Source: Pardosa pseudoannulata (lineage: Eukaryota > Arthropoda > Arachnida > Araneae > Lycosidae). From it: a DNA stretch of 64,000 nt. The position numbers and the translations under genes were made by a program. Below the pieces are notes generated by a model. It was not told the DNA's origin. It did not search any database and saw only the letters and a list, made by a program, of their open reading frames with translations. This document shows positions 36,858-50,795 of the stretch, in pieces (within the stretch, counting starts at the first letter, position 1; each line of letters starts with the position of its first letter). The stretch lies in contig CM063510.1 in NCBI GenBank assembly GCA_032207245.1, positions 50,152,659 to 50,216,658 on the forward strand. The letters are read 5' to 3'.

Positions 36858-36990
36858 TGATGCGGAGGTCCCAGAGAGTTTGATGCGGAGGTCCCAGAGT
36901 AGATGATTAGGAGGTCCTAGAGAAGAGGTTCGGAGGTCCCAGAGAAGATGATTAGCAGGTCCTAGAGAAGAGGTTCGGAGGTCCCAAAAA
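36858..36990. repeat. minisatellite, 22-23-bp unit, six copies
   Basis: Units of the form GATTAGGAGGTCCTAGAGAA alternate with GTTCGGAGGTCCCAGAGAA, giving a 45-bp higher-order repeat in the second half. Degenerate GTCC-rich repeats continue to about 37120. The minus-strand open frame across it (36962-37147) is a by-product. Confidence 0.9.
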
Positions 36991-37249
36991 GAAGGTGTTC
37001 GTAAGTCGGGAGTCCAGTCGGGTCCGACGGAAGTTGTTCGTGAGTCCAGAGGAGAAGATGCACGATAGTCCGGACTAGTAGAGTCCAGCCAAGTCCGACA
37101 GGAAGTGTTCCTGCACCAAATAGTACGGCCGCACCCCAGAGACTCAAGAGGAAGCCCCTGATGAGACCAACGGATGATATAGATTCCCTCTCCTAATCAG
37201 ATATAGATACCCTTCAACCAGAAGTGTTCCGGGCCCATCATTTTAGACC

Positions 37250-37889
37250 CACAAAGGTAATCCCATTTTGCATACATTTTTGAAATCAAGATTAGGTCCT
37301 CTATCTATTTACAAAATTTCTGAAATATATAAAATTTGTCAGAACGAATTTAGAAGATGTTGACAAAGCTTACTTATGAAAATTAGCATCATTAAATTAG
37401 CATTAGCATTATTTGTACATAGATGTATATATATGTTAATATTTTTTTTAATATCAAGCTAATCTCGGTTGCTGTCAATTTAGCTGTTAGTTTATTTTTA
37501 TATTTATGTCTGTAGTTTCTCAGAACCTGTGGTTAAATTTAGTACAAAAATACTTAACACAACGCAATTAAAAATAAATCACCACTATACATTTGATCAC
37601 AGGTTGATACTCAAATATAAAGGAGGACTACACGACAATGAGGTTCAATTATATATTTAAAAATTTCAAAATAAATTATTGTATATTTGTATAGTCTGAT
37701 CACAGTTTTGACATAATCCGAGACCAATGTTTAAGAAAACAAAAATATAAAGAGATTTAACTAAGACACTTATGCATGAACTTACTTCAAACTTCAGACG
37801 AAAAATAAATAATTTTTAATAGATTGATATGTTTTGAATGAACATATGTTTTGAATTAACTGATATGTTTTGAAGATTTTGATTTAAAC
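37250..37889. other. AT-rich stretch
   Basis: No feature was recognised apart from a short direct repeat of TGATATGTTTTGAA near 37823-37875. Confidence 0.4.
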
Positions 37890-38330
37890 ATGAGAAATGT
37901 TTCGCTATACATTTTTAATACTTTTATTTCAATAAAATAACTTTCCACTTCTATCGATTTGACATCAAACATTCAAACTAATCATGTGCACTCGTTTAAG
38001 TGCATGCAATTTGTCAATCGCAGGAGGAATTTTGAAAGGTTATTGAAAGAACTTTAAAATATTTAATGTCAATATAACGTAAATCGTTTGATAAGGTACA
38101 TCTATAACTTTCTGGATTGAAGCTCAATATATCTATATTCGATAAATATTGAATCTTTCAGTATTTTGTGATACTCTCTTTTGGATATAAAATATTTTAT
38201 TACAATTTTTTATGTCATAAGGTTATTTAAAGGCTAAAATGTTCTAAAATAGATTTCAAAGGTTATTTAAGTAGATATTTTTATCTCAAGTTGTTATGTA
38301 AAATAGAAAATTAATGAAAATATTTAAAAC
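37890..38330 (+). repeat. diverged duplicate segment, copy 2
   Basis: Counterpart of 33830-34250, about 4 kb away in the same orientation; downstream a GTAAAATAGAAAATTAATG block may still correspond to ACAAAATAGAAAACTTTAAA of copy 1. Confidence 0.5.
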
Positions 38331-38599
38331 ATGAATTTTTACTTTTTATTAACCAATAAAGCATTTGCAATTTTAAAACAGAAGAAATAAATATTTTACA
38401 TAGTAATAACAGATCGCAATTTCAATATTATTGGTCATTGTTAAGTATTGGTGAAATATGTATCATTTAGAAAGGAGATTTTTTTTCATTCCCTAGTTTA
38501 TTAAACACGTTTGTTTCACTGGTCATATAATTTAAGGTCTGCATTTATTTTTTTTAAACAGAAACATTTGTTTGTTAAACATTTTCCTTATTTTCGCGA

Positions 38600-39085
38600 A
38601 GCTGTTACTCATTAGCACCACTCGGTGAGCACGTAGAGCTGAAGATATGCTACAGAAGCGAGTAACACCCCTTTTGGGTCAACTTAGAAGGAATGACCAA
38701 GCAGAAGACCCAATCATGGCCTACCATTTCCAGAGGTATAGTTTGAAAACTAGGAGGTTTGTTTTGATTTCAAGAAGTATGGTCTACTGTTTTGCTACAC
38801 GAGGGCTAATGAGATCGGTCGCTACTGCTTAAAGAGGATTCCGAATGGCTACGAACACTCATGCCATCAGCGAGATTCAAATCCACGAACTCAGGTATCA
38901 AAGAGCATCACTATCATTCGGCCATCGTTCGGTTTGAAAACTAGGAGGTCATTGATAACACTAACATGTTTTATGTGCCTCAGAAACCGTTAGTGAACAC
39001 GGCGTATTTTAAAACAGCTCAAACCATGATCCCGTAACCCACCGGTTACGAGATCCCTTCTTTTACCGACTGAGGTACCATGGCT
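38600..39085 (-). mobile_element. SINE-B copy with tRNA-like head, interrupted by SINE-A
   Basis: On the minus strand the 5' end reads GCCATGGTACCTCAGTCGGT, an A-box-like start with the D-arm word CAGTCGGT, then CTCGTAACCGGTGGGTTACG and GGATCATGGTTTGAGC in place of a B box. The body continues on the far side of the SINE-A insert. After removing the insert and one copy of its target duplication about 295 bp remain, colinear with 25150-25505. Confidence 0.7.
38759..38931 (-). mobile_element. SINE-A, full-length copy with perfect 18-bp target-site duplication
   Basis: 173-bp insert flanked by identical GTTTGAAAACTAGGAGGT at 38741-38758 and 38932-38949. On the minus strand the head reads CGAACGATGGCCGAATGATA (A-box-like TGGCCGAATG) and GTGGATTTGAATCTCGC (B-box-like, compare GGTTCGAATCC). 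The body follows (ATGGCATGAGTGTTCGTAGC, AATCCTCTTTAAGCAG, TCTCATTAGCCCTCGTG, AACAGTAGACCATA) to an A-rich tail AAATCAAAACAA. It is the best-preserved SINE-A here and defines the unit's ends. Confidence 0.92.
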
Positions 39086-40794
39086 CATACATCGCCTTGG
39101 TTCATTTATTTATGTCTAGAATTTTTTAAAAATTAATGACAGGGATTGACTTGATGAAGAAAATATCTACTCTTATCAAATTAAGAAATACATAGCATAA
39201 AACCAAAAAGTGATGAATCTACAAATTAACCAAAGTAAACATGGAGGGTAAAACGGATTATCGATATTGATTTATGGATCATTTAACTTGGAAATTTGAA
39301 GCAATTATCAATGCAATTAAATTCGAACTGAATTTATATGACTTGCAAACTATAGTACAACTTCAAGTGCTTCTTAAACAAATGCGGAATTTTAATCGGC
39401 TCTTCCCCCTGTATGAACAAATCTCTTTAAACCATATACTCAGTGACAGATAATTTTCAAACTGTAATTCACTATTAAGATATAAAATATTTACATTTAC
39501 TATTTTAGAAATTTCAAATCTTAAATTACATTTTACAAACGCAGTGGGGGATTACCCATGGTTGGTATATTGAGATGCTTCAATAGTGTTTCAAAAACTA
39601 CTTCAGCATCACACGAGGGAAAACACAAACAAGATTACACTAGCAGAGTAATTCCATACAAGAGTGTTTTTCTCATTTTCTACCGCAAAACTATAAAGGT
39701 GAAAAATAGAGAAAACTATATTTATTAATACATTTTAAAATGTTGTTTATATTTAATTTCTACGTTCTCTGCAGGTAAATGCCATAATTTTTCTGGCACT
39801 TTTTACAAATTTATTTTTCTTAATTTTATTTGGAGGGCAGAGATTCTTTCTTATTTGTTTATCTCTCTCTAAATAAACGGTCTTTCATTTAGTCATTGAA
39901 AATGTTAGAGCATTTTTCTGAACTGTGTATTATATCAGAACATATTTCTGGATTCCAAGCTTTCAAAGGAGTAGTAAAAAAATTATACATTCGAAGAATG
40001 TATCAGGATTATAAAAATAATTGATGATGATGATGAATATGGTGATTATGAAAGTCAAAAGTGTTCTTCGAAATGGTGTTAGGCACTAATGTCTTTTGAA
40101 AATTAGACTTTACAGTCTTCACAAACTATATACATCAGGGACACAAATAAGAGATTAGCTAGTATATAATATGTAATTACACATTATAATAAAGTTCAAA
40201 TCTAAATAGAGAAAGAGTCGCTTCAAAACTACATTCTTGAAAGAGTTATTTCGAAAGGAAGAACACTCTTAAGAACAAAAACAAATCAGAGAGGATTCAG
40301 GGAATGCATCGATTTCTAAGCAGCTATTTTTTAAAAGGCGTAATGTGCAATCTATTAAAATTTTCACAGTTGAAATACATTTTGAAACGCATTATTTTAA
40401 GTAAATTTTCGTACTGTGGAATCAAAATCTTCCATTTCTTCATCCTCTTCAATTTCAGTTTATTATTCTTAAAAAAATCTATTAGTTTCCTTACCATATA
40501 GTTCTGCATTATAAATATCGTCATCTGAAGAAACGCCATTCTCTAAACTTGTTAAGTGTTGCATTTTCTCATCATAATTGAGATATTACGCCATGAAAAT
40601 CATTTTAAAACGTTCTCCCCTAATTACTGTTGTTCCGAAATATATATTTATAGAACTTTTCAACTACTCCTCTTCATCATAAACTGTAGCCTTAAACTAC
40701 AGGGAATCATCTTTTTACTAATTGAACTTGAGAAAGATACATTAAAGAAGGTGCAGCGATAGATATGTTGTACTCTGCGCGGGTATTTCTGGGC

Positions 40795-40795
<1 letters not shown>
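39086..40795. other. AT-rich stretch without recognised features
   Basis: Short reading frames on both strands at 40304-40539 and 40556-40762 have no resemblance to known families. Confidence 0.4.
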
Positions 40796-40828
<33 letters not shown>

Positions 40829-40845
40829 TATTATTATTATTATTA
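40796..40845. repeat. palindromic (AAT)n(ATT)n microsatellite
   Basis: About ten AAT units run directly into about seven ATT units, forming a self-complementary tract. Confidence 0.95.
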
Positions 40846-41389
40846 AAACGAATACTGTATTTGAATGACAAAGCACGGAGAAAAATAAAATCATGATATA
40901 CCCATAAAAATAGCTTACATGACAGTCTCGAAGAAGACTACCAAAGATTGTAGAGGTTGCTTAGTTGAACTTTGATGGTACTGCGTCTTCTTGGGTCCTA
41001 ATTTGCCTAATAAAGATATTGTTGGTGAAATAATTAATATATCCTTAATTTATTATATTATTAAATTATTATATTATATAATAATTACATTATTAACAAG
41101 GATGTTCACACCAGTAGCAAGGATGCTTACAGTTTTTCGAAATCAGCATGAACACTATTAGATAACTGTTACTAACAGTGTATGGAATTTATATAATCTT
41201 TGGCTTATTAACAAGTGAAAAAACATAAATCTTCAGGGTACCTGGGTGTCCACAGTAAGTGTTGAGATTTTCAGTGCTGTCAAAAAAAAGTTCATGGCCC
41301 CAAAAGAGGGGTCGGTACACCTGTACACTCAATCAATATATTTGTAAAGGATCGAAAGGCATTTGTCTTTCTGACCATTTGAGTAGGTC

Positions 41390-41436
41390 CAGGTCTTTAC
41401 CTTCGGGTTGCGAAAACCGTAGCTTTCCAAACCAAG
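41390..41436 (+). mobile_element. SINE-A 3' fragment (weak)
   Basis: AGGTCCAGGTCTTTACCTTC, GGGTTGCGAAAACCGTAG and CTTTCCAAACCAAGCC follow the order of the SINE-A 3' half with deletions. Upstream sequence cannot be aligned. Confidence 0.4.
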
Positions 41437-42000
41437 CCAAATTTCAGTTACAAATGCATCTGAAATGTTTCATAAACTTCATCTGAAATGTTTTAGAAAT
41501 TTATATACCAGGTATTACTAGTAACTAAATTGTCTGTTTGGATAATAGTTTTTTTACATAGGGAAGAGTAGGGATAAAGGGATGGATAGAACAGATTTTT
41601 TTTTACAAAAATATTTATTGCAAACTATGTTTTACTGATACAAAATTGAAAGTTTGAGAGTAACAAACTGAAACATTTTAACATGTTAAAAATAAAAACT
41701 TGATGTTGATTATAAAACAATTACAATAGAAGTAAAAATGTACCATCGCTTTCTTACATGAGGAAAGGTTGAGACATTTCTTTAAACGGTAAAAAGTATT
41801 ATAAAAAATGACAAACTATGTGCCACTCATGTTATATAAACTTTATTGATTATTTATAAAGTTTCTTTTATCTAATATTACACTTTATTTATTATACATT
41901 AAAGCTCACATTAAACGAAAAGTATTCCTGTGCTCAACTATTTCCACCAACCACATTCGGTGGAGTCAACTTTGCAATAATGTCTGTTTTATAAATAATG
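41437..42000. other. AT-rich stretch; possible third SINE-C remnant at its end
   Basis: TTTGCAATAATGTCTGTTTTATAAA near 41971 resembles the SINE-C anticodon-arm region (GGCAATGGCATCTGTCTTATAAA in two pieces), but the rest does not align well. Confidence 0.3.
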
Positions 42001-42068
42001 GAACAGTCAGTTAATTATGGGAACATAAAGATGCGAAACTTTATGTTCCCATAATTAACTGACTGTTT
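42001..42068. repeat. near-perfect 30-bp hairpin with 8-base loop
   Basis: GAACAGTCAGTTAATTATGG plus GAACATAAAG (42001-42030) pairs with CTTTATGTTCCC plus ATAATTAACTGACTGTTT (42039-42068); 29 of 30 pairs are Watson-Crick and the last is a G-T wobble. The loop is ATGCGAAA. Arms this long and this perfect in otherwise decayed DNA imply recent formation or selection. A hairpin small RNA is conceivable; a fold-back replication event is at least as likely. Confidence 0.9.
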
Positions 42069-44032
42069 CGCCTCCATAAATGATGAATGGATGTACAGTA
42101 TGGCACAAGGGGAATGAAGCATGTCCAATCATTCCGCATCACTGTCCAATCACTGACCCATCCAACCCTACTCTCTTCTATATTAAAATCATCTCGTGTC
42201 TGTCTATCAAACACGGCAGAAAGTTTAGTGGTGGTTTAAGTATTCATGGATATGGAAATTTCCTATGAACTGATTTCGGTACGTTATTTTCTTAAGTCCA
42301 TAATATACTCTTTAATGCCTGGTGTATCTTTTTAGATACCACAAAAATAGCTTGTAGAGTTTTTATGTTTTTGTAGAACGAGTTTTCCTTCTGAGAGTAG
42401 GTAGTGGGCAACCTTATAAACAACCTACAAAATTTTTAAGCGATTTTTATTTATAAATTTTCCATTTGATTAGACACGTTATGATTTTTCGAACAGCTCA
42501 CATAAATTTATTTTGTACACAGACTGAAATCATGAAGTTTAATGCATTATAAAACTTCATTTTACAGTACTTATTTTACACGTAATACTAAACAAATATT
42601 TTTTCTCGAGGTTTTTCGAGTTTTATAAATAGCATTCTGTGATGTTTAAAGGATAACTTGTCATTAACGCGACGTTCTGTAGTTGTTTAACCTTCCTAAT
42701 TATTTTATTCTCTGTAGTCCATAATAAGTTGGAAATTCTATATGCATCTATATGCAATCGGCAGAAATGACTCTGGGTTGTTGTTTATTTTTAAGTTAAC
42801 CCTTTAATTCAATTCCAAAGTGTTAATTCTAGTCTAAATTTACGTTTTCATGATATAACCTTTGCTGAAATTGTCTGTTAATAACGCGATAAATAATTTT
42901 AAAACTTATTTTTTTACCAGATATTTTTTATTCCGTTTGGAATTTAGCGTAGAGACTATTCCTCGATTTGAAAAAAAAATCAGGAAAAAAATTTCTGAAT
43001 GTTTAATTTCCGTAAAACTATAATTGATGGAAGTAATTTAAAAACACTCTAAATGTTAATTCTTTTGCTCGAAATTTGTTTATTTTTTTCTGTAGAAACT
43101 GCTTTTGCAAACTCTAAGTAAAACAATAAATAAAATAAATTATGATATCACAATTGTAAAAGGATTTGCGATTGCTTCTTCTGTAATTTTGACCAAAATA
43201 ATTTTTTTTACTGTTAACAGTTATATGTATTCTGGAAGTTTCCTTCAGCTACTTTATGAAGTTGAATTAATCACAGCTAACAGGAAACCTGCATAATAAT
43301 TCTAACATGGAAATCCCCCCAAATCAAGTTCTGTTCAAGTCTTTATACCAAGCAAATACATTTAAATCATCTTCAATTTGCATGAGTATATTTTAATAAG
43401 AATAGTTTTCCTTTTGTTAGTGATATATTAACAAGTAGGCAAGATTTACAGCTTAATGTAAGAAAAAATATGGTAATAAAAAATTATACAAACTGGAATT
43501 TCTTTGCTTCCATGAGGATGAAAATTACATGAATCATACAACATTGATAAATATAAAAAAATTAAAAAAGCGGTAAAAATTAAATAAAAGGTTGTGACTT
43601 TTTAGTTATGTTGTTTCCAAATAGGTGGCGTTAATTGTTTTAAAGGTCTGCAATTTGAAATCCAAGTACGCTGAACCTTTTTTTATATTTCATAAAATTA
43701 ATTTACATTTTTTCTCGAATCTAATTTCTTTATTATTGAATATTGTTTTGTCCCCGGAATTTAACCTATGTACAAAATTTCAAATCTCGAGCTATTAAGG
43801 AGGTTACTTGAAAATTAATTTAAAATACAAACTGACTCACAAGCGAAGTTAAATAACAGTGTTGAAAATTGAAATAAATTACGATTAAAACCTGTTAATA
43901 AAAAATGATGCGCCAAAATTGAAACATCCTCTTATTTATTTTATAAACGGCAATCGTTTATTATTTTTGACTTGGATTTGCACGAAATACTCATTTTATT
44001 TCTAAATGCATACAACTAAGACATCAACTAAA
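42069..44032. other. AT-rich stretch without recognised features
   Basis: Only short reading frames (42080-42268, 43105-43296) without recognisable motifs. Confidence 0.4.
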
Positions 44033-44065
44033 CTTCACTCATCGAAGTAAATTCGATGAGTGAAG
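44033..44065. repeat. perfect 14-bp hairpin
   Basis: CTTCACTCATCGAA and TTCGATGAGTGAAG separated by GTAAA. Confidence 0.9.
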
Positions 44066-45189
44066 ACAAGATAAATGGGAAGAAATTTAGTTCGGAATGA
44101 CTTGATTTCACGCAAAAAGAGTAAAGGCACGAGAAGCGTGAATTAATTTTCCCTTTACTCTAATTAATTCAGATTTATTCATTTTGGAGAGATAGTGAGT
44201 AACTAAAATATGAAAAACTGTTAAGGACAAACAAAAATTTTTGCATAAAGTATTTAGTAATTTATCTATTATACGAGAGTATTTAATTTGTATTATATAT
44301 TTGTGATAAATATGAGGAAAATATTTTAACAGGATTGATTTCTAAGTTTTGTGTTATACCATTGAGTACTTTGTTAAATCTCTTTGAATTAAAACAAAAG
44401 AATCAGTCAAAATCCTGGGTTACCTCTTTTATTAATACCGTATAGACTAAACAGTACTTCAAATATATTTCACAATAAATACGAAAAAAGTTTTAAAGTT
44501 TAAAAATTGTTCCAAAGAGTAATATGACATTGCTGCAAATTAAATTTGTTGGAAGGAACTTACATATAAGTCTTTTAATAAAAGTATTTAATGAATTAAA
44601 GAGTTATATTTGATACATACAGTCTGTAATTAATCAGAGAAGTTTAGAGGAAATCATTTTTGAAGTGCATGCATTATCCTTTTAGACAGTAAGTGATAGT
44701 GGATAATAAAACATTTTATAATAATAAGCTATTTATCATTTAAACATAACTGCTAATTATGGAAATTGACGTTATTTCAAAAGATTCAGAATTAATTTTA
44801 TTAATAAATATTATAATTTGCGTTTCAACGAGTAAATGCAGAGCTAGTATGTTTCTGTTGCGTGAACGTCAAATATTTTAAATTATGGGCAGATACATTT
44901 CAGCAGTATTTCCAAAATAATGAAATAGATTTAATGGGATATGCGTGATGACGGTTATTAAAGGATTCCTTTAGAATAATTTAAATGTATCACAGCGGTT
45001 TATGACGACTCTAATAACAGAGGCATCATCCATAAAAACAACCTCAAAATTTCATTTCAGGATGCTAAGCAGAACAATAATTTTATTAAGCGTACATAAC
45101 TTTCGACGCTTAAAATCATCAGTATAAAAAAATTTCTTCAATTCGTCGTAAAATTAAATGCTCTGATCTTTTTAGAATGGGCCGAGCAT
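44066..45189. other. AT-rich stretch
   Basis: No gene or transposon was recognised. Confidence 0.4.
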
Positions 45190-45287
45190 ACAAGCATGGA
45201 TGTTCGTAATCGGCTTTAAGAAGTAAATCCCAATCTCATGGGTCCTCGATGTTGTGAAAGAGTAGACTTTAGCGCTCCAAACCAAAT
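45190..45287 (+). mobile_element. SINE-A copy, 5'-truncated
   Basis: Plus-strand order AAGCATGGATGTTCGTAATC, GGCTTTAAGAAGTAAATCCC, AATCTCATGGGTCCTCGATG, AGTAGACTTTAGCGC and GCTCCAAACCAAA matches SINE-A to its 3' end. The tRNA-like head is missing or unreadable. Confidence 0.8.
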
Positions 45288-45667
45288 ATTTAAGAATGAA
45301 AATATTACATACTTTATAACAACACTCTAATTTTTGAACTTTTATTTAGTTATTTTATTTAACTTATTGTTTTATTCATAAGTTTATATACTTATTATTT
45401 TATTTACTTTTAAAGCATTAATTTTTATCATTTTAAGTAGTTTTCTTATAGTCATATAAAAAACATGGGTGAAAACTGAGGTGAAAATTTTTAAAAATTA
45501 CTTACCCATTAAACAATTTGTGAAATTAATGCATTAAACTATTTTTTTTTATAAAATTAAAAATTCATACATTTTGTACTCTACCTTAAAGTTTTAATCA
45601 TATCTTGAGATTTAACATTAATAAAACCTAGAAAGTACTTAGTCTTTTAAGGGAATGTATCTTAAAA

Positions 45668-45940
45668 GTTCTATAACTTTTAAGCGAGAATAAATCAATC
45701 TGTATTTATTTTTTTTCCTTTCACACAAAGATCTTCGCCACCTCCTGTACCACAATAAAACGACAATAATATATTTTATAGCTAAATATTTAATGCACTC
45801 AAAGATCATGGCCACCTTCTGTGCTACAGTAAAACGACTGTAAATCATTCTATAGGTGCATTTTTTAAAGAATGCAAAGATCTTACCCATCTCATATGCC
45901 ACAATAAAACGACAAAAGATCATTCTATAACTATATCGAT
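45668..45940. repeat. 75-bp minisatellite, about 3.7 copies
   Basis: Three full units begin CACACAAAGATCTTCGCCAC (45722), CACTCAAAGATCATGGCCAC (45797) and AATGCAAAGATCTTACCCAT (45872), each followed by CACAATAAAACGAC or a close variant; a partial unit precedes them. Because 75 is a multiple of three, a repeat-encoded 94-codon minus-strand frame stays open (45639-45923); I see no sign that it is a real protein. Confidence 0.9.
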
Positions 45941-47890
<1,950 letters not shown>

Positions 47891-48155
47891 TAAAGAGGGG
47901 GTAGTTTAAAACTAAAATACGGTATATGTCATTAGAAACGCTGTTTTTTTAATTCTAAATTTTACAGTGATAAATTACAATGAAAATTCTGATTTCAGTA
48001 AATTTTCAATAGTTTTGTTACATAAAAAATTAATACAATGATGTATTTTAAGGAAATTTTTATCTAATAAATGAAATATTTAACATTAATCAATATTTCC
48101 AGTAAACATTAATTACTTATTACGTAAAATATTGCATGAAATACCTTGATTATTA

Positions 48156-48157
<2 letters not shown>

Positions 48158-48212
<55 letters not shown>
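48158..48212. repeat. (TA)n microsatellite
   Basis: About 26 TA units. Confidence 0.96.
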
Positions 48213-48215
<3 letters not shown>

Positions 48216-48910
48216 AATACATAATGGAACATATTCCTTCTATTTGCAAAGTAACAAAACTTTTTAACTATCCCCATAAATAGAAAAAAAAAGTTATAAC
48301 TATTGTTGTTTAATTAACGGCAGCTGTTTAATTATTGAGAGAGGAAAGTTTAAATTATTGGGAATATTGATTGAAATAATCTATTTAAAATGAATTAAAT
48401 TTCTGTGTAAAGGACAAAGCGTTATATATGTGTTTATGTTTTAGACCTAAATAATACATAACGAGTATGTCAAACACAGCTTTCCCTAATTGTCTTTCAT
48501 ATCTTAGAAAAATATAGTTTATGAAAAAAAAAGGATTAATTAATTCAAGCTTTATTGTTGTTTTTCTTATAAATCCTGCTATACTTTCATAATATTTGTA
48601 GTATCATGATTCAACGTCATAAACCTCTGAAGGAGGCGTGAAATTAGACATATTTCTATCTGGATAAATTTATCCTTTATATAATTATGCATTCTGTTGC
48701 AGACTGCTAATGAGTTTGAACAATACTAATTATTAATGCTATTGAAAAAGTGAAACTTGTGCCTCAATTCATTAATGTAAATTAAGATTTTTATTTCAAC
48801 AATTTTTTTTCTGTATAAAGAAAGGTTCAGAAAGAATTCAAAGAAATTATGTGTACTATGTCAGTATTTGCGTATTATCGCGCGCACACAATTTATATTT
48901 GTAGGTCTGT
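48213..48910. other. AT-rich stretch
   Basis: No feature was recognised. Confidence 0.4.
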
Positions 48911-49018
<108 letters not shown>

Positions 49019-49079
49019 AAATCTATGTTTAAATGTATATATGCATATATAGAGAGAGAAAGAGAGGGGTACAACAAAG

Positions 49080-50700
49080 TTAATGAAAACTACTGTTTAG
49101 TTGACAGAACTTGCAAAAACAAAAAGCTTTCTCAATACTATGCAAATCTGGAACTAAAATGGTAGATTATCCAACGTTTCTGCATTTTGAAAACGGAACT
49201 CATTGAAAACGAATAACCAAACAACAAAGATTCATTGTGATTATAAACTAAATAAAAAACCCCTCTCGAATAAGCAACTAACAACTACTTTATAATCGTA
49301 CAATCAGCGGCATTGCAAATCATACATCTTTGGAAGATGCTTGGTATTTCATTATCGTGTGAAACTGATACGATAATACCTGCACAAAATAACTTGATGA
49401 AGTGGTGAATATTGTAAACATCCATTTTTCGAAGGAAATCCAGGCAGTTGTAGATCAGGCAATCTATAAAGGCATAGAAATTGTCCAATCATGGACAATT
49501 AATCTTCTTTAAAGAAATTCCCTTGCCTAGGAAGTTTAACATACTTCTGAATAAATGTACTCGTATAGATATATTGTTATAATGATTCTTCTGTGACTTC
49601 TCTTTTGTCACGTCACTCTCTCATTTTGTACAGATCTTAGTGGAGATATGAGTGCACATATATCAATGGAGATTAGGCTAAAGGTAATTATCATGGATCT
49701 TCTATCACCTGGTCCTGAATCTAAAAGAAGATTTAGAATTCTGACCTCAAAGTGTTCTGTAAGGGTTTTTGGATCTGTATACGTACCAGACTCCTTACCA
49801 CTTACTACTAACAGACACACAGGCAAAATAAATACTAAATATGAACGTAATGCTTAGTAGTTTCTGAACTTTATGTGAGTCTTTTATGTATTTATTCTTT
49901 GTACGTTAACCTGAATATGTAAAATGGTTACTTCTGGACGACGTCAAATCATGATTATGTGAGTGTACCATTACATTCTCCCGATGTTATTATTTTGTGC
50001 TCTTTCACCGAGCCTTTTATTTTAGGCTACTTTTATTAAGAGTCTTGTCCTGTAGCATGAATACTATATTCATTGCAGAATGCGTCTTATTTGTGTGATT
50101 CGATAAGCCTCCATTGAAGGAAAGGTAGGCATTACCTGCTGTCAACTTGTTGTAAGATTCGGCTCACAATGTATGTGGAATCAGAAATTTATGTTGTAAT
50201 CTTTTTCTGAAGACAGAGAGAAAAGTCGCTGTTCTACAGTTCAGTAGTTTTCATGATCTCCAGATGTGACACCGGATGATTTTTGATTAGGTGGATACTT
50301 CCAGTTTCGTGTTTACCACGGCTTCTCACCCTCTCTGGGAAGTATGGAAAATGAAAGTCGACTGCCGTACGTTGCCTTCGATAGTAACATGTTACAATTC
50401 CGAAATTATGATGATACCTAAATTGCGAAAACTTTGATCACCTATTATTTAAATTAAAATACACAATCTCGGGATTGTGATCTGTATGATTGAGTCAGCC
50501 TGTTTTGCTTAAAAAGTCACAGTACGATGCTTGACATATTTTTTCCGCTAACCTGTATAAACTTTTTTTAATAAAAAAACAATGTAGCTTTGATTATTTT
50601 ACGAAAAACAGAAAATCAATGTCGAGTATAACTTCTCTTGTGGCGTAATTTTGATACTTGCAAGAATTTATGACGTACCTCGTATATATGTGTATGTATG
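49080..50700. other. 1.6 kb less AT-rich stretch; one weak exon candidate
   Basis: Overlapping frames at 49608-49826 (minus, 72 codons) and 49648-49857 (plus, 69 codons) lie in a locally less biased region. The minus-strand frame has a hydrophobic start and a possible intron acceptor (TGTGTCTGTTAG) upstream. I cannot assign a family. Nothing else was recognised. Confidence 0.25.
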
Positions 50701-50705
50701 CGTGC

Positions 50706-50795
<90 letters not shown>
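50706..50795. repeat. (TA)n(TG)n microsatellite
   Basis: TA tract with one TG interruption near 50731, then about 13 TG units. Confidence 0.96.

Noticed and set aside
38647..38832. 61-codon plus-strand protein
   Set aside because: The frame spans SINE-B and the inserted SINE-A and is a by-product.
45085..45120. Small inverted repeat TTAAGCGT / ACGCTTAA as a mobile element
   Set aside because: Eight-base arms are expected by chance in 64 kb and there is no target duplication.
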